DNA of 33,144 nt, taken from NCBI GenBank assembly GCA_007130155.1, contig SLTB01000105.1, forward strand, positions 1 to 33,144, written 5' to 3'. A program made the position numbers and the translations under genes. Shown piece by piece: positions 9,732-19,510 of this stretch (positions are counted from its first letter, which is position 1; the number at the start of each line of letters is the position of its first letter). This DNA comes from Pseudomonadales bacterium (GTDB taxonomy: Bacteria > Pseudomonadota > Gammaproteobacteria > Pseudomonadales > Azotimanducaceae). Below the pieces are notes generated by a model, which was not told where the DNA came from, ran no database searches, and saw only the letters and a program-made list of their open reading frames with translations.

Positions 9732-12296
9732 ATGGCAGAAGTCACCGTCAAACAACTGGCCGAGACGGTCGGGGCACCCGCAGAGCGTCTGCTTGCGCAG
9801 ATGAAGGAAGCCGGTTTGCCTCATTCCAGCGCCGACGATTCGGTGACCGAAGACCAGAAGCAGACCCTGCTTGCGCACTTGAAGCGCGCTCATGGTCATC
9901 GCGAAGAGGCTCCGAGCAAGATCACGCTCAAGCGCAAGACCGTCAGTACGCTGCGTACGGACCGCGGTCGCGGCAAGGCTGTGGCGGTAGAAGTCCGCAA
10001 AAAGAAGACCTACGTCAAACGTGCGGCGACGGTGACCGGTGAAGAGCAGGCTCCCGAGGGTGAGCTCGAGGCGCTGAAGTCCGAAGAGGCCCGCCTCGAG
10101 CAGGAACGGCAGGAGGCTGAAGCGGCCCGCCGCGCCGAGGAGGAAGCCCGCAAGGCCGAAGCGGATCAGCGGGTCGCCGAGCAGCAGCAGCGCGAGGCCG
10201 AGGAGCGCGCCAGGAAGGAAGCCGAAGAGGCCGAGCGCAAGCGCCTCGAGGACGAAGCGGCGGCCCTGAAGGAAGCCGCAGCAGCCGTGGCGGCCGCCGA
10301 GGCCGAGCAGGCCACGGCCGAGAAGAGGGGTGGCGCCCCCAGCAAGGCCGCCGGCAAGCGCAAGGAGCGGGTGCCTGAGCGTGAGGATCGCGCACGCAAG
10401 GACAGACGTGGCGGCGATGACGATGCGCGCGGCAAGCGCCGTGCCGGAACGCTTTCGCGGGACCGATTGGCCCAACGCAAGCGGCGCTCCTCGCGTGGCC
10501 TGCCTACGACCCAGGGCTTTGAGCGCCCGACGGAGTTCATCGTGCGCGATGTGGATGTCCCTGATGACGGGCTGACCGTCGGTGAGCTGGCCTCGCGGAT
10601 GTCGGTGAAGGCTGGCGAGATCATCAAGCGACTGATGGGCATGGGCGTCATGGCCACCATCAACCAGCCCCTGGATCAGGACACCGCCGTGCTGGTGGTG
10701 GAAGAGGTCGGTCACCGACCCAGGCTGGTTTCAGCGGACCAGCTCGAGCAGGATCACCTCGAACTCATCAAGATCGAGGGTGAAGAGAAGCCGCGGCCGC
10801 CGGTGGTGACCGTCATGGGTCACGTGGACCACGGCAAGACCTCCCTGCTCGATTACATCCGCAAAACTCGGGTCGCCAGTGGCGAAGCCGGGGGTATCAC
10901 TCAGCACATCGGTGCCTACCACGTGGAAACGGGCCATGGTGTGGTCAGCTTCCTCGATACGCCTGGCCACGCTGCATTTACCCAGATGCGCGCCCGTGGT
11001 GCCCAGGTGACGGACATCGTCATCCTCGTGGTGGCCGCCGATGACGGCGTCATGCCGCAGACCGAAGAGGCCGTGCAGCACGCCCGCGCCGCGGGTGTGC
11101 CCATCGTCGTCGCGGTGAACAAGATGGACAAGGAAGGCGCGGATCCGGATCGGGTGCGCAACGAACTGTCCGGTCGTGGGGTGGTGCCGGAGGACTGGGG
11201 TGGCGACACCCAGTTCGTCCACGTGTCGGCCATGACCGGCGATGGCATCGATGACCTGCTCGAGTCCCTGCTGCTTCAGGCCGAAGTCCTCGAGCTCAAG
11301 GCTGTCCCGGATGCACCCGGTCAGGGTGCGGTGGTGGAGTCGCGGCTCGACCGTGGTCGCGGCCCGGTGGCGACCCTGCTGGTGCGTAACGGCACCCTTA
11401 AGAAGGGCGACTTCATCGTTGCCGGCGAACACTACGGTCGTGTCCGCGCCATGCTCGACGAGAATCGCAGCCAGGTGGACAGCGCCGGTCCCTCCATTCC
11501 TGTGGAGGTCTTGGGTCTTTCGGGTACGCCGGATGCCGGTGATGAATTCGCGGTGGTGGAGGATGAGCGCAAGGCCAAGGAGCTGGTGGAATTCCGGCGT
11601 TCGCGGACCATCGAAAATCGCTTCAAGCTGCAGCATGCCGCCCGTCTCGATGGACTGTTCGAGAACATCGGTGAAGGTGAGACCCCGACGCTCAACATCG
11701 TTCTGAAGACCGATGTGCGTGGCTCGCTGGAGGCACTCACCAGCTCCATCAACGATATTTCCACCGGCGAAGTGAAAGCCAACGTGGTGTCCAGTGGTGT
11801 CGGCGGTATCAACGAATCCGATGCCAACCTGGCGGTGGCGTCCAAGGCGGTCGTCATTGGTTTCAACGTCCGCGCGGATGCGTCGGCGAAGAAGATCATC
11901 GAGAACGAAGGTCTCGACCTCCGCTACTACAGCATCATTTACGAGCTGCTCGACGACATCAAAGCCAGCCTCTCGGGCATGTTGGCACCGGAGCTGCGCG
12001 AGGAGATTCTCGGCGTGGCAGAAGTGCGCGACGTGTTCCGCTCACCGAAGTTCGGTCAGGTGGCGGGTTGCATGGTCATCGACGGCACCATCCATCGCCA
12101 CAAGCGCATCCGCGTTCTGCGCGATAACGTGGTGATCTATGAAGGTGAGCTCGAGTCGCTGCGCCGCTTCAAGGACGACGTCAACGAGGTCCGTCAGGGC
12201 TTCGAGTGCGGCATCGGTGTGCGCAACTATAACGACGTCCGCGCCGGCGACAAGATCGAAGTCTTCGATGTGAAGGAGGTGGCGCGCAGTCTGTGA
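9732..12296 (+). CDS. infB: Translation initiation factor IF-2
   Basis: IF-2 is the GTPase that brings fMet-tRNA to the 30S subunit and promotes subunit joining. The 854 residues begin with the IF2 N-domain ([16 protein letters not shown]). A highly charged Glu/Ala/Arg/Lys-rich coiled segment follows at about 110-210, then a basic linker and a second N-domain (~275-325). The G domain has G1 GHVDHGKT (363-370), G3 DTPGH (409-413) and G4 NKMD (463-466). Domains II, III and the fMet-binding C-domain follow ([20 protein letters not shown]). It is the third gene of the rimP-nusA-infB operon, 77 nt after nusA. Confidence 0.97.
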   Translation: MAEVTVKQLAETVGAPAERLLAQMKEAGLPHSSADDSVTEDQKQTLLAHLKRAHGHREEAPSKITLKRKTVSTLRTDRGRGKAVAVEVRKKKTYVKRAATVTGEEQAPEGELEALKSEEARLEQERQEAEAARRAEEEARKAEADQRVAEQQQREAEERARKEAEEAERKRLEDEAAALKEAAAAVAAAEAEQATAEKRGGAPSKAAGKRKERVPEREDRARKDRRGGDDDARGKRRAGTLSRDRLAQRKRRSSRGLPTTQGFERPTEFIVRDVDVPDDGLTVGELASRMSVKAGEIIKRLMGMGVMATINQPLDQDTAVLVVEEVGHRPRLVSADQLEQDHLELIKIEGEEKPRPPVVTVMGHVDHGKTSLLDYIRKTRVASGEAGGITQHIGAYHVETGHGVVSFLDTPGHAAFTQMRARGAQVTDIVILVVAADDGVMPQTEEAVQHARAAGVPIVVAVNKMDKEGADPDRVRNELSGRGVVPEDWGGDTQFVHVSAMTGDGIDDLLESLLLQAEVLELKAVPDAPGQGAVVESRLDRGRGPVATLLVRNGTLKKGDFIVAGEHYGRVRAMLDENRSQVDSAGPSIPVEVLGLSGTPDAGDEFAVVEDERKAKELVEFRRSRTIENRFKLQHAARLDGLFENIGEGETPTLNIVLKTDVRGSLEALTSSINDISTGEVKANVVSSGVGGINESDANLAVASKAVVIGFNVRADASAKKIIENEGLDLRYYSIIYELLDDIKASLSGMLAPELREEILGVAEVRDVFRSPKFGQVAGCMVIDGTIHRHKRIRVLRDNVVIYEGELESLRRFKDDVNEVRQGFECGIGVRNYNDVRAGDKIEVFDVKEVARSL

Positions 12297-12334
12297 TCGA
12301 TCCGCGAGGGTCGGCACGGCGCGTGCCTTGAAGC

Positions 12335-12730
12335 ATGCCGAAGGAATACGGACGAGAAAGACGGGTCGCTGATTTCATCCAGCGGGAGTTTGCCTCCATC
12401 CTGCAGCGAGAGATGAAGGACCCGAGGGTGGGCATGGTTTCGGTGAACGAGGTGAAAGTCTCCACCGATCTCGGCTATGCCGATCTCTATGTCTCATCGC
12501 TCGATGCCCAGAGCGAGGAGGAGCGCGAAGAGCTGCTCGAAGTGCTGCGTGGCGCCGCTGGTTTTCTGCGCACGCTGATCGCCAAACGCGCCCAGATGCG
12601 TACGACGCCCCGCCTGCGCTTTCACTGGGATCGGCTCCCGGAAGAAAGCAATCGGATGGCGCGGCTGATCGACGCTGCTGTCGCCAGCGATGGCGACCGG
12701 AACGCTGAGTCCGACGAGGACAGGCCATGA
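12335..12730 (+). CDS. rbfA: 30S ribosome-binding factor RbfA
   Basis: RbfA is a small KH-fold protein needed for 16S 5'-end maturation and cold adaptation. The 131 residues (133 in E. coli) begin [20 protein letters not shown] and carry the family blocks [28 protein letters not shown] and RLRFHWD. It lies 38 nt after infB, and truB follows after 16 nt. Confidence 0.95.
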   Translation: MPKEYGRERRVADFIQREFASILQREMKDPRVGMVSVNEVKVSTDLGYADLYVSSLDAQSEEEREELLEVLRGAAGFLRTLIAKRAQMRTTPRLRFHWDRLPEESNRMARLIDAAVASDGDRNAESDEDRP

Positions 12731-12746
12731 ATCGAGGGAGGCATTG

Positions 12747-13697
12747 ATGGCGCGTCAACGGCGTCAGCGCGGGCGGCCGATAGACGGCATTCTGCTTCTC
12801 GATAAGCCCCATGGGCTCTCTTCCAACGAGGCTCTGCAGCGGGTGAAGCGCCTTTATGGCGCCGCCAAGGCGGGTCACACTGGCAGCCTCGATCCCATTG
12901 CCACCGGCGTGCTGCCGCTGTGCTTCGGGGAGGCGACCAAGTTCTCACAGTTCCTGCTCAACTCGGACAAGCGCTACCTCACCGAGATCAAGCTCGGCGT
13001 GCGCACCGACAGCAGCGACTGCGAGGGTGAAGTGGTCTCGGAGAAGCCGGTGCCCGAACTCGATCTGGAAGACCTCGAGAACGCGCTCGACGCCTTTCGG
13101 GGCGAGATCGATCAAGTGCCGTCCATGTTCTCGGCCATCAAGCACCAGGGGCAGCCGCTCTACAAGCTGGCGCGCCAGGGCCTGGAAGTGGAACGGGAGG
13201 CGCGTCGGATCACCGTTTTCGAAATCCGGGTGGATGCCTTTGAAGGTGACGTGCTGACGCTGTTCATTCACTGCTCCAAGGGTACCTACGTGCGCACCAT
13301 TGCCGACGATCTTGGCGAGGCGCTCGGTTGCGGCGCCCACGTGATCGCGCTGCGCCGGCTTTCGGTAGGTCCCTTCGACATCGAAGAAACCCACACCTTC
13401 GAGGCCTTGGAGGCGGTGCGTGACGGTGGTGGCCACAAGGCCCTTGATGAACTGCTCAAGCCGCTGGAGACCTCGGTGGCTCAGTGGCCTGAGGTGCTGG
13501 TGCCCGAAGCGAGCACCTGGTTCATGCAGAAAGGCCAGCCGGTACAGATCGCCCATGCGCCCACTGCCGGTCAGGTTCGGCTGATGGAGCGGATTCCAGG
13601 TGCTGCTCCCGGTGAGCCGGAGCGGCATCGTTTCTTTGGTGTCGGCGAGGTCATGGACGATGGCCGCATTGCGCCACGGCGGCTCGTCGTCCGATAA
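12747..13697 (+). CDS. truB: tRNA pseudouridine(55) synthase TruB
   Basis: TruB makes the near-universal pseudouridine 55 in the tRNA T-loop and acts as a tRNA folding chaperone. The 316 residues (314 in E. coli) include motif [19 protein letters not shown] and the catalytic motif [13 protein letters not shown] with D49. The RNA-binding stretch includes [19 protein letters not shown], and a C-terminal PUA-like domain is present. GGGAGG at 12736-12741 lies 5 nt before the ATG. An earlier in-frame ATG at 12690 lies within rbfA and lacks such a site. Confidence 0.96.
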   Translation: MARQRRQRGRPIDGILLLDKPHGLSSNEALQRVKRLYGAAKAGHTGSLDPIATGVLPLCFGEATKFSQFLLNSDKRYLTEIKLGVRTDSSDCEGEVVSEKPVPELDLEDLENALDAFRGEIDQVPSMFSAIKHQGQPLYKLARQGLEVEREARRITVFEIRVDAFEGDVLTLFIHCSKGTYVRTIADDLGEALGCGAHVIALRRLSVGPFDIEETHTFEALEAVRDGGGHKALDELLKPLETSVAQWPEVLVPEASTWFMQKGQPVQIAHAPTAGQVRLMERIPGAAPGEPERHRFFGVGEVMDDGRIAPRRLVVR

Positions 13698-13702
13698 TGC
13701 TG

Positions 13703-13873
13703 GCCTGCATATCTCACCGATGCGCGAAGCGCGGACGTGGAATGCCGGGAAAGACAAGGCGCGACAGACCGGGCGCGCAAGAGCACCCGGACCCTGCGCA
13801 ACCGCACCGGCGGACCGGATGGATTCACCGGTAGATCCGCGTCCGCAGCCGTGAATCGGTGAGATATGCGGGC
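13703..13873 (+). other. Long inverted-repeat element between truB and rpsO
   Basis: An outer arm at 13703-13720 pairs with 13856-13873 over 18 nt with a single G-U. Nested inside, 13731-13741 pairs with 13836-13846 over 11 nt with one G-U. The two stems are separated by internal loops of 10 and 9 nt, enclosing about 94 nt. No conserved reading frame is present. It could be a structured leader of rpsO-pnp, a small folded RNA, or a MITE-like insertion with terminal inverted repeats. The 316-bp truB-rpsO gap otherwise holds only the hairpin at 13883-13907. Confidence 0.7.
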
Positions 13874-13882
13874 TCGGTTGCT

Positions 13883-13907
13883 GCGCTGATCCGGGTTGGA
13901 TCAGCGC
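13883..13907 (+). terminator. Hairpin between truB and rpsO
   Basis: GCGCTGATCC (13883-13892) and GGATCAGCGC (13898-13907) form a perfect 10-bp stem with a 5-nt loop, followed by TTGAGTT. The T-run is weak, so it may be an inefficient terminator or part of the rpsO leader, where S15 autoregulation acts in E. coli. Confidence 0.5.
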
Positions 13908-14013
13908 TTGAGTTCGCGGCCTTTCGGGCGCGGGCGACGTCACTGCAGGCATGCGTGGTGGCGGATCGGTCGGCATGGTGTCGGCCGGTGTCAGGCATGT
14001 TCGGAGAAGCAAG

Positions 14014-14283
14014 ATGGCACTGAGTAACGAAGCCAAGGCACAGATCGTCAAGGATTACCAAGTCGAGGAAGGTGACACCGGTTCGCCGGAAGTCCAGGTG
14101 GCCCTGCTGTCTGCGAATATCAATTCGCTGCAGGGGCACTTCAAAGCGCACGCCAAGGATCATCATTCCCGGCGTGGCCTGATCCGGATGGTCAACCAGC
14201 GTCGTCGCCTGCTCGATTATCTGAAAGGCAAAGACACCCAGCGTTATGCCACGCTGATCGAGCGCCTTGGTCTGCGTCGCTGA
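14014..14283 (+). CDS. rpsO: 30S ribosomal protein S15
   Basis: S15 binds the central domain of 16S rRNA early in 30S assembly and contacts 23S rRNA in bridge B4. The 89 residues equal the E. coli length. The start is [16 protein letters not shown], with [18 protein letters not shown], the [19 protein letters not shown] rRNA-binding block and [13 protein letters not shown] at the end. GGAG at 14003-14006 fixes the ATG at 14014; an upstream in-frame ATG at 13951 is in the leader. pnp follows, the conserved rpsO-pnp pair. Confidence 0.98.
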   Translation: MALSNEAKAQIVKDYQVEEGDTGSPEVQVALLSANINSLQGHFKAHAKDHHSRRGLIRMVNQRRRLLDYLKGKDTQRYATLIERLGLRR

Positions 14284-14292
14284 TAGCGACGC
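14274..14292 (+). other. Hairpin over the rpsO stop codon
   Basis: GCGTCGCT (14274-14281) and AGCGACGC (14285-14292) form a perfect 8-bp stem with a 3-nt loop that includes the stop codon. It lacks a T-run. It may protect or process the rpsO 3' end; RNase III or RNase E processing between rpsO and pnp is known in E. coli. Confidence 0.5.
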
Positions 14293-14649
14293 TGCTTCGT
14301 GGAACCGGATCCGTCGACATGCAGCAGAATGGCCGCGTGTTGCCGGGTCCGGGTGCGACCGGATGCTTTCGAATGTGCGCTAAGCGAACTTCGAGGCTCG
14401 TGACCGGAAGCGGTTTGACACGACCGACCCTCTCTGTGGGAGCGCGCATGGCGCGCGATGCCGGGCGCGAGTCCGGCAACCCCTCGCAGCCGGCTGGCCG
14501 GCCCTTCTGCCCCTTCCCCTTCACAGCCTTTGCCTTTCGTAACCGTGCATCAGAGTGCCTCCGGGGCACGCCATGAAGAAACCGTATCGGCAGGGGCCGA
14601 TGCGGAGTTGAGGAGGGCCGCCAAAACATGTCGGGCGCCTCTCCAGGAT
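14293..14649. repeat. rpsO-pnp intergenic region with one REP-type element
   Basis: No gene is seen in this interval. A REP unit lies at 14435-14460 (CTGTGGGAGCGCGCATGGCG followed by CGCGATG), the same subtype as at 5703. A TTGACA at 14415-14420 has no -10 partner at 16-18 nt. The remainder is GC-rich, with a C/T-rich stretch at about 14503-14540. Confidence 0.65.
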
Positions 14650-14665
14650 GGAGGATGAGACCTTG
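14650..14665 (+). promoter_or_regulatory. pnp ribosome binding site favouring a TTG start
   Basis: GGAGG (14650-14654) lies 8 nt before TTG 14663. The in-frame ATG at 14648 overlaps this site and has no usable site of its own, so the TTG is the better start. Confidence 0.7.
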
Positions 14666-16771
14666 TCAGTAGTCACCAAGAGTTTTCAATGGGGTGATCA
14701 TCGCATCACCCTCGAGACCGGGGCGATCGCCCGTCAGGCCACCGGCGCCGTCATGGCGCGCATGGACGACACCGTCGTGCTGTGCACTGTGGTGTCCAAC
14801 CGTGAAGCGAAGCCCGGGCAACCGTTCTTTCCCTTGACCGTGAACTATCAGGAAAAGACCTATTCCGCGGGCAAGATCCCCGGCGGTTTCTTCCGCCGTG
14901 AGGGACGCCCCTCCGAAAAGGAAACCCTCACCAGCCGTCTTATCGACCGGCCCATCCGGCCGCTTTTCCCCAAGGGCTTCATGAATGAGACCCAGGTGGT
15001 CTGCACCGTGATGTCCGCGGAAAAGAATATCGATCCGGACGTGATCTCCATGATTGGCGCTGCCGCGGCCCTTGGCATCTCCGGCGCTCCCTTCGATGGT
15101 CCGCTGGCCTGCGCCCGCGTCGGCTATCTCGATGGCCAGTACATCCTGAACCCTGGTTACGAGCAGCTCCGGCAGTCTGACCTGAACATGATGGTCGCCG
15201 GCACCCGCCAGGCTGTGCTGATGGTGGAGTCCGAGGCCAAGGAACTCACTGAAGACCAGATGCTGGGTGGGGTGTTGTTTGCGCATCTCGAGATGCAGCC
15301 GGTGTTGGATGCCATCGACGCCCTGGTGGCCGAGGCCGGCAAGCCGCGCTGGGATTGGGCTCCGGCTGCGATCAATGAGGCGTTGCTCCGACAGATTCGC
15401 GAGGGCTTCGCGTCCAGCATCGCTGATGCCTATAAGATCACCGACAAGATGGAGCGCCAGAGCGCGGTCAGCGGGCTGAAGAGTCGCTGCATCGAGCAGC
15501 TTGCTGGCGAGGCCGCGGGCGAGAAGGCGGCTGACCCGAAGGAGGTGGCCTCTCTGTTCGAGAAGGTGGAGAAGGCCACCGTCCGTGATGGCATTCTCTC
15601 CGGCAACCCACGCATCGACGGCCGCGATCTGAAGACGGTTCGCGGCCTGAACATCGAGGTCGGTGTGCTGCCGAAGGTTCACGGTTCCTCGCTGTTCACT
15701 CGCGGTGAGACCCAGGCCATTGTTGCGGCGACTCTGGGTACTTCCCGAGATTCCGCGATCGTCGATGCCCTGGAAGGCACCTATCGCGACAGCTTCATGC
15801 TGCACTACAACTTCCCACCCTTCTCTGTGGGCGAGGCCGGCTTCATGGGCGGGCCGAAGCGGCGTGAGATCGGTCACGGCAAACTGGCGCGGCGCGCCAT
15901 GGAAGCCGTCCTGCCCGATCCAGAGAGCTTCCCCTACACCCTGCGTGTGGTGTCCGAGATCACCGAGTCCAATGGCTCTTCGTCCATGGCCAGCGTCTGC
16001 GGCACCAGCCTCGCGCTGATGGATGCCGGGGTGCCCATCAAGGCACCGGTGGCAGGTATTGCCATGGGCCTGGTGAAGGAAGGCGAGCGCTTCGCGGTCA
16101 TCACCGACATTCTCGGTGACGAAGATCACCTCGGTGACATGGATTTCAAGGTGGCCGGTACCGGCAAAGGCGTCACCGCGCTGCAAATGGACATCAAGAT
16201 CCAGGGCATCAACGAAGAGATCATGGAGCAGGCGCTGGCCCAGGCCTATGAAGCCCGCATCCATATTCTCAATGAGATGAACAAGGTCATCGCGGTGTCC
16301 CGGGATTCGGTCTCCGAACACGCGCCGAGCATGGCCATGATCGAAGTGAATCCGGACAAGATCCGCGACATCATCGGCAAGGGTGGCGTGACCATTCGCG
16401 CCATCACCGAGGAAACCGGTGCCCAGATCGATATCGACGACTCGGGCATGGTGCGGATCTATGGCGAGAATGCGACCTCGCGGGACGCGGCCATTGCCAA
16501 GATCCAGGAACTCACCGCCGAGGCGGAAGTGGGTCGCGTCTACACCGGTAAGGTGGCGAAGATCGTCGATTTTGGCGCCTTCATCTCCATCCTTCCCGGC
16601 AAGGACGGCCTCGTTCACATTTCTCAGATCGCCAACGAGCGGGTCGAGAAGGTGGAGGACCACCTCAAGGAAGGTCAGGAAGTCCGGGTTCTGGTGCTGG
16701 ATGTGGACGCCCGCGGCCGCATCAAGCTCACCATGAAGGACGTGCCGGAACAGGAAGGCACGGCGGCCTGA
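14663..16771 (+). CDS. pnp: Polyribonucleotide nucleotidyltransferase (PNPase)
   Basis: PNPase is the trimeric phosphorolytic 3'-5' exoribonuclease and a degradosome component. The 702 residues contain the first RNase PH-like domain (to ~140), a helical linker (~145-240), and the catalytic second RNase PH domain. That domain includes [24 protein letters not shown] near 437-447 and acidic residues in DEDHLGDMD at 486-494. A KH domain (~555-610; [21 protein letters not shown]) and an S1 domain (~620-690; [20 protein letters not shown]) follow. The TTG start gives [20 protein letters not shown], aligning with the E. coli N-terminus. It is the last gene of the operon. Confidence 0.97.
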   Translation: MSVVTKSFQWGDHRITLETGAIARQATGAVMARMDDTVVLCTVVSNREAKPGQPFFPLTVNYQEKTYSAGKIPGGFFRREGRPSEKETLTSRLIDRPIRPLFPKGFMNETQVVCTVMSAEKNIDPDVISMIGAAAALGISGAPFDGPLACARVGYLDGQYILNPGYEQLRQSDLNMMVAGTRQAVLMVESEAKELTEDQMLGGVLFAHLEMQPVLDAIDALVAEAGKPRWDWAPAAINEALLRQIREGFASSIADAYKITDKMERQSAVSGLKSRCIEQLAGEAAGEKAADPKEVASLFEKVEKATVRDGILSGNPRIDGRDLKTVRGLNIEVGVLPKVHGSSLFTRGETQAIVAATLGTSRDSAIVDALEGTYRDSFMLHYNFPPFSVGEAGFMGGPKRREIGHGKLARRAMEAVLPDPESFPYTLRVVSEITESNGSSSMASVCGTSLALMDAGVPIKAPVAGIAMGLVKEGERFAVITDILGDEDHLGDMDFKVAGTGKGVTALQMDIKIQGINEEIMEQALAQAYEARIHILNEMNKVIAVSRDSVSEHAPSMAMIEVNPDKIRDIIGKGGVTIRAITEETGAQIDIDDSGMVRIYGENATSRDAAIAKIQELTAEAEVGRVYTGKVAKIVDFGAFISILPGKDGLVHISQIANERVEKVEDHLKEGQEVRVLVLDVDARGRIKLTMKDVPEQEGTAA

Positions 16772-16804
16772 GGTCGCTTTCCAACCTCAACGCAAGCGCT
16801 AACG

Positions 16805-16840
16805 AAAAGCCCCGCCGGTCCTGGACCGGCGGGGCTTTTT
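16805..16840 (+). terminator. Strong bidirectional intrinsic terminator after pnp
   Basis: A 16-bp perfect stem (16805-16820 with 16824-16839) around loop CTG, with AAAA at its 5' side and five Ts at its 3' side. It ends the rimP-to-pnp transcription unit. On the other strand it can terminate the convergent PRC-barrel gene. Confidence 0.95.
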
Positions 16841-16911
16841 CATGGTGCCGTGGCAGCCGGAATGCTGACTGCTATCGGATGGATCAAACTCCTGGGGCAA
16901 GGAGACCGTGA

Positions 16912-17547
16912 TCAGTTCAAGGCTGAAGTGCGGGCGCGGATGCCGTGGCTGTCCTTGTCGTAGGAAGGGGCGTTGCTCAGCTCTTGCCTCGTGGCATTGA
17001 CGCTGAACCTGTAACCGTCACGCTCCTCATTCATCGTACGATCGATGGCGTTCCAGGAAATCGCGACGGAACTCTTGCCCATGCCGAGCATGCCGCCGAT
17101 GGAAACGACCACGGCAACGACTTGGCCTTCTTCGTCGATGATGAGGTCATCGATGGTGCCGAGTTCCGTGTCATTGCCACTGGAGCGCCTTGAGGTGGTG
17201 CTGGCGCCTGCGGTGTCACTCGAGCGCGAGTGCAGCTTGCTGCCGATCACTTGATCGACGCGGACTGCGTCGTTCGGGGTCGTGGACATGAACTCGGCTT
17301 TCTTGCTCATGCCGGTTACGCCCTGCTGCTTGTCGGCTGCAGCCCTGCGCTCGGCAGCGCTGTAACCCTGATCCGACTTTTCGCTGCCGTAGCTAGTGCC
17401 GGGCTGACTCTTCTGGGAGCTGGAATGATGCTGGCTCTGTGCTGCACCGGACCCTTGCTGATGGCTGTCTGGGTTCGCTGCGCCGGTGGCAAAAGCGCCC
17501 ACGGGCAGGATAAGTGCACACATGGCGAACTTGTTGAGCTTTTTCAT
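16912..17547 (-). CDS. Exported PRC-barrel domain protein
   Basis: This 211-residue protein starts with MKKLNKFAMCALILPVGAFA, a Sec signal peptide with probable cleavage after residues 20-23. A Ser/Gln/His-rich, probably disordered region follows (~25-75). The C-terminal half resembles a PRC-barrel: ELGTIDDLIIDEEGQVVAVV, then GGMLGMGKSSVAISWNAI. PRC-barrel domains occur in RimM and photosynthetic reaction-centre H subunits; exported proteins with a DxxG-type PRC unit are common in proteobacteria, with no assigned role. GGAGAG precedes the start at 17547. A longer frame reaching 17904 lacks a signal peptide at its start and is rejected. Function is unknown; an envelope or stress role is only a guess. 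Confidence 0.8.
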   Translation of the reverse strand: MKKLNKFAMCALILPVGAFATGAANPDSHQQGSGAAQSQHHSSSQKSQPGTSYGSEKSDQGYSAAERRAAADKQQGVTGMSKKAEFMSTTPNDAVRVDQVIGSKLHSRSSDTAGASTTSRRSSGNDTELGTIDDLIIDEEGQVVAVVVSIGGMLGMGKSSVAISWNAIDRTMNEERDGYRFSVNATRQELSNAPSYDKDSHGIRARTSALN

Positions 17548-17953
17548 GTGAATTCTCTCCAGCGCGGAGCGCGGTCGGCAGAATTGCCATGCGAGCTCAG
17601 CGCCCTGGTTTTGTCTCACCCCATCGAGTTCGCAGCGATCGAAATCCTGGTTGCCTTCGAGCCTCTGCGTTCCGGCTGACATGATCGAGTCAGCGCCTGG
17701 GGAGAACGAGCACCCTAAGGTGCCCGCAGCAAGGTGTCTGTGCGTGGACGAACAGAGGGCCGGCGTGTGAGGGTTGCGGGTGGATGCCGGTCCGGTATGA
17801 CTTTCCATTAACGACGCCATCAACGACACCATGAGCGCTGCTTCTGCGCTGAAAGGATCGTCCTGCAACCCTTCTGGGCTTGAAGATCTCCCGAAAGCAA
17901 CCAAAAAAAAAGACTGCTGAAGTCGTCATTGATTCAGACAGCAGGGAGAGAGC
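17548..17953. other. Divergent intergenic region, no gene seen
   Basis: These 406 bp separate the PRC-barrel gene from ectD. No conserved frame is found. A possible plus-strand promoter is TTGCGG (17774-17779), a 16-nt spacer and TATGAC (17796-17801). A run of nine As lies at 17903-17911, 43 nt before the ectD ATG. Osmotic control of ectD would be expected, but no specific operator is recognised. Confidence 0.5.
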
Positions 17954-18928
17954 ATGAGCGAAGCACAACATCATCAATCGGAAAGCCGAAAGGACCCCTA
18001 TCCCAGCCGAACCGAGGGTGTACAGCCGCCGTTTCGTCGCCTTGATCCAGTCATTCACGCGCGCAATCAGCATCGCTGGGAGGGGCCGCTGGACGAAGTG
18101 TCCCTGTCACGTTACGAGCGCGACGGGTTCCTGTGGTTCGAGGGATTCTTTTCCCATGATCGAGTCGCGCCGTTTTTCGACGAACTCGAGGCGCTGGCCC
18201 GGGATCAGACTCTGATGGACTCAGAACAGGTGATCCGGGATCCGAGAACCGGCGAGCTGCGCTCCGTGTTCGGGATGCATGAGATTTCCGCCAACTTCGA
18301 TCGCTTGACCCGGGATCCTCGAATACTCGGCATGGTGCGCCAGCTGCTCGGCAGCGAGGTCTACATTCACCAGTCCCGCATCAACGATAAGTACGGCTTC
18401 AAGGGCAGCGGGTTCGACTGGCATGCGGACTTCGAGACTTGGCATGCGGAGGACGGGATGCCGAGGATGCGGGCGGTAAGCGCCTCCTTGATGCTCACTG
18501 AGAACAATGAATTCAATGGTCCTTTGATGCTGATTCCTGGGTCTCATCAGCTGTTTGTGCCTTGCCAGGGAGAGACTCCGACCATGCATTGGCAGAGCTC
18601 GCTGCAAGCACAGCGCATTGGTGTGCCGAGTCGCGAGGTGCTTGCCAGGCTGGCCACCCACGGTGGGATTCAGGCCCCCAAAGGGCCGGCCGGGTCCCTG
18701 CTGTTGTTCGAGTGCAACACGTTGCATGCCTCCAACGAAAACATGTCGCCGTGGCCGCGCGCGAATTTGTTTTTCGTCTACAACAGCGTCGACAATCAGC
18801 TCGAGGAGCCCTACGGCGCGCCGCAGCGGCGCCCGGAGTTTCTCGGAGCGCGCGAGAACGTCAGCCCTTTGGCCATGCATGACGAGTACCCGGAGCTGGC
18901 GGGCCAGGGCGTCAGACCCTTATCGTGA
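17954..18928 (+). CDS. ectD: Ectoine hydroxylase, Fe(II)/2-oxoglutarate dioxygenase
   Basis: EctD converts the compatible solute ectoine to 5-hydroxyectoine using O2, Fe(II) and 2-oxoglutarate, in the cytoplasm under salt or heat stress. The 324 residues carry the EctD signature FDWHADFETWHAEDGMP (154-170), with iron ligands H157 and D159 and the third ligand H258 in NTLHASNEN. R269 in PWPRANLFF probably binds 2-oxoglutarate. The long specific block MRAVSASLMLTENNEFNGPL separates EctD from general phytanoyl-CoA dioxygenases. The motif usually written W-H-S-D has Ala in place of Ser. GGGAGAGAG precedes the ATG. No ectABC genes lie nearby, so ectoine must be made elsewhere in the genome or imported. 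Confidence 0.9.
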   Translation: MSEAQHHQSESRKDPYPSRTEGVQPPFRRLDPVIHARNQHRWEGPLDEVSLSRYERDGFLWFEGFFSHDRVAPFFDELEALARDQTLMDSEQVIRDPRTGELRSVFGMHEISANFDRLTRDPRILGMVRQLLGSEVYIHQSRINDKYGFKGSGFDWHADFETWHAEDGMPRMRAVSASLMLTENNEFNGPLMLIPGSHQLFVPCQGETPTMHWQSSLQAQRIGVPSREVLARLATHGGIQAPKGPAGSLLLFECNTLHASNENMSPWPRANLFFVYNSVDNQLEEPYGAPQRRPEFLGARENVSPLAMHDEYPELAGQGVRPLS

Positions 18929-18951
18929 GCCGGCCGCCCGCGCCGGCTCGC
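18925..18951 (+). terminator. Hairpin at the end of ectD
   Basis: GAGCCGGC (18927-18934) and GCCGGCTC (18942-18949) form an 8-bp GC-rich stem, extended by a T-G and a G-C pair, around a 7-nt loop. It overlaps the stop codon and lacks a T-run. Confidence 0.45.
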
Positions 18952-19108
18952 TCGAGCGGCCGTTGGGCACGGCTCTCCCACAGTTGAGCCTGTCGTGTAA
19001 TGGCCGTCAGGATCATGTCACGGGCTCGGGCTTTTCTGGCCATCGGCAATGGCCCCAGGGTTCGAGGGTCGTCGCGGAGGGGCGGGCCGGCAGGCTGCGG
19101 AGGTGTCT

Positions 19109-19510
19109 ATGCAGGACGTCTATCGGAAAACGCGATTCCGCCAGAGTCAGGCGCCAGAGCTCTGGCCGGAGCGGTTTGTGATCATCACTGCTTGGCCGCC
19201 CCTCGGTGCCACCTGGTCCGAGGCGCGGATTCTCGCAGCGGAAGCTCATCTCTCCGCCAGTCTTGCAGGCCTCGACTGCTGGATGCATCGACTCACCGGC
19301 TACTCTCCGATCACGGGGCACGCGGAGCCGGGCTGGGCCGTGGACATCGGAGTGACGCATGGCGTCGAGCTGGGCCGGCAGTTCCTGCAGGACGCCATCT
19401 TCCTTGTGGAAGACGATCTGCTTTGGGTGGTGGACTGCGATGAGGATGCAGCCATGACCTGCATCGGTCGTTTCCGCGAGCGCCTGGATCCATCTCCGGC
19501 GCAGGGTTGA
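19109..19510 (+). CDS. DUF3293 domain-containing protein
   Basis: The 133 residues resemble the DUF3293 family. There is an N-terminal FVIITAWPP strand, then a charged segment, LTGYSPITGHAEPGWAVDIG, and LGRQFLQDAIFLVEDDLLWVVDC. The function of the family is unknown; it is a small soluble protein found singly in many proteobacteria. ATG 19109 is chosen because GGAGGTG at 19099-19105 lies just upstream; the in-frame ATG at 19049 has no such site. The recognition is from pattern memory, not a search. Confidence 0.75.
   Translation: MQDVYRKTRFRQSQAPELWPERFVIITAWPPLGATWSEARILAAEAHLSASLAGLDCWMHRLTGYSPITGHAEPGWAVDIGVTHGVELGRQFLQDAIFLVEDDLLWVVDCDEDAAMTCIGRFRERLDPSPAQG

Noticed and set aside
14415-14420. 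TTGACA before pnp as a promoter
   Set aside because: The expected -10 position falls in the REP unit and does not resemble TATAAT.
14666-16663. 665-codon open frame antisense to pnp
   Set aside because: It is the shadow of a conserved gene; its His/Asp/Gly-rich translation shows no recognisable domain or start signal.
17548-17904. N-terminal extension of the PRC-barrel protein to 17904
   Set aside because: It would bury the signal peptide in the middle of the protein; GGAGAG before 17547 marks the real start.
17903-17911. Nine-A tract upstream of ectD as a phase-variation switch
   Set aside because: It lies 43 nt before the start codon, outside any promoter spacer that could be identified; one sequence cannot show length variation.
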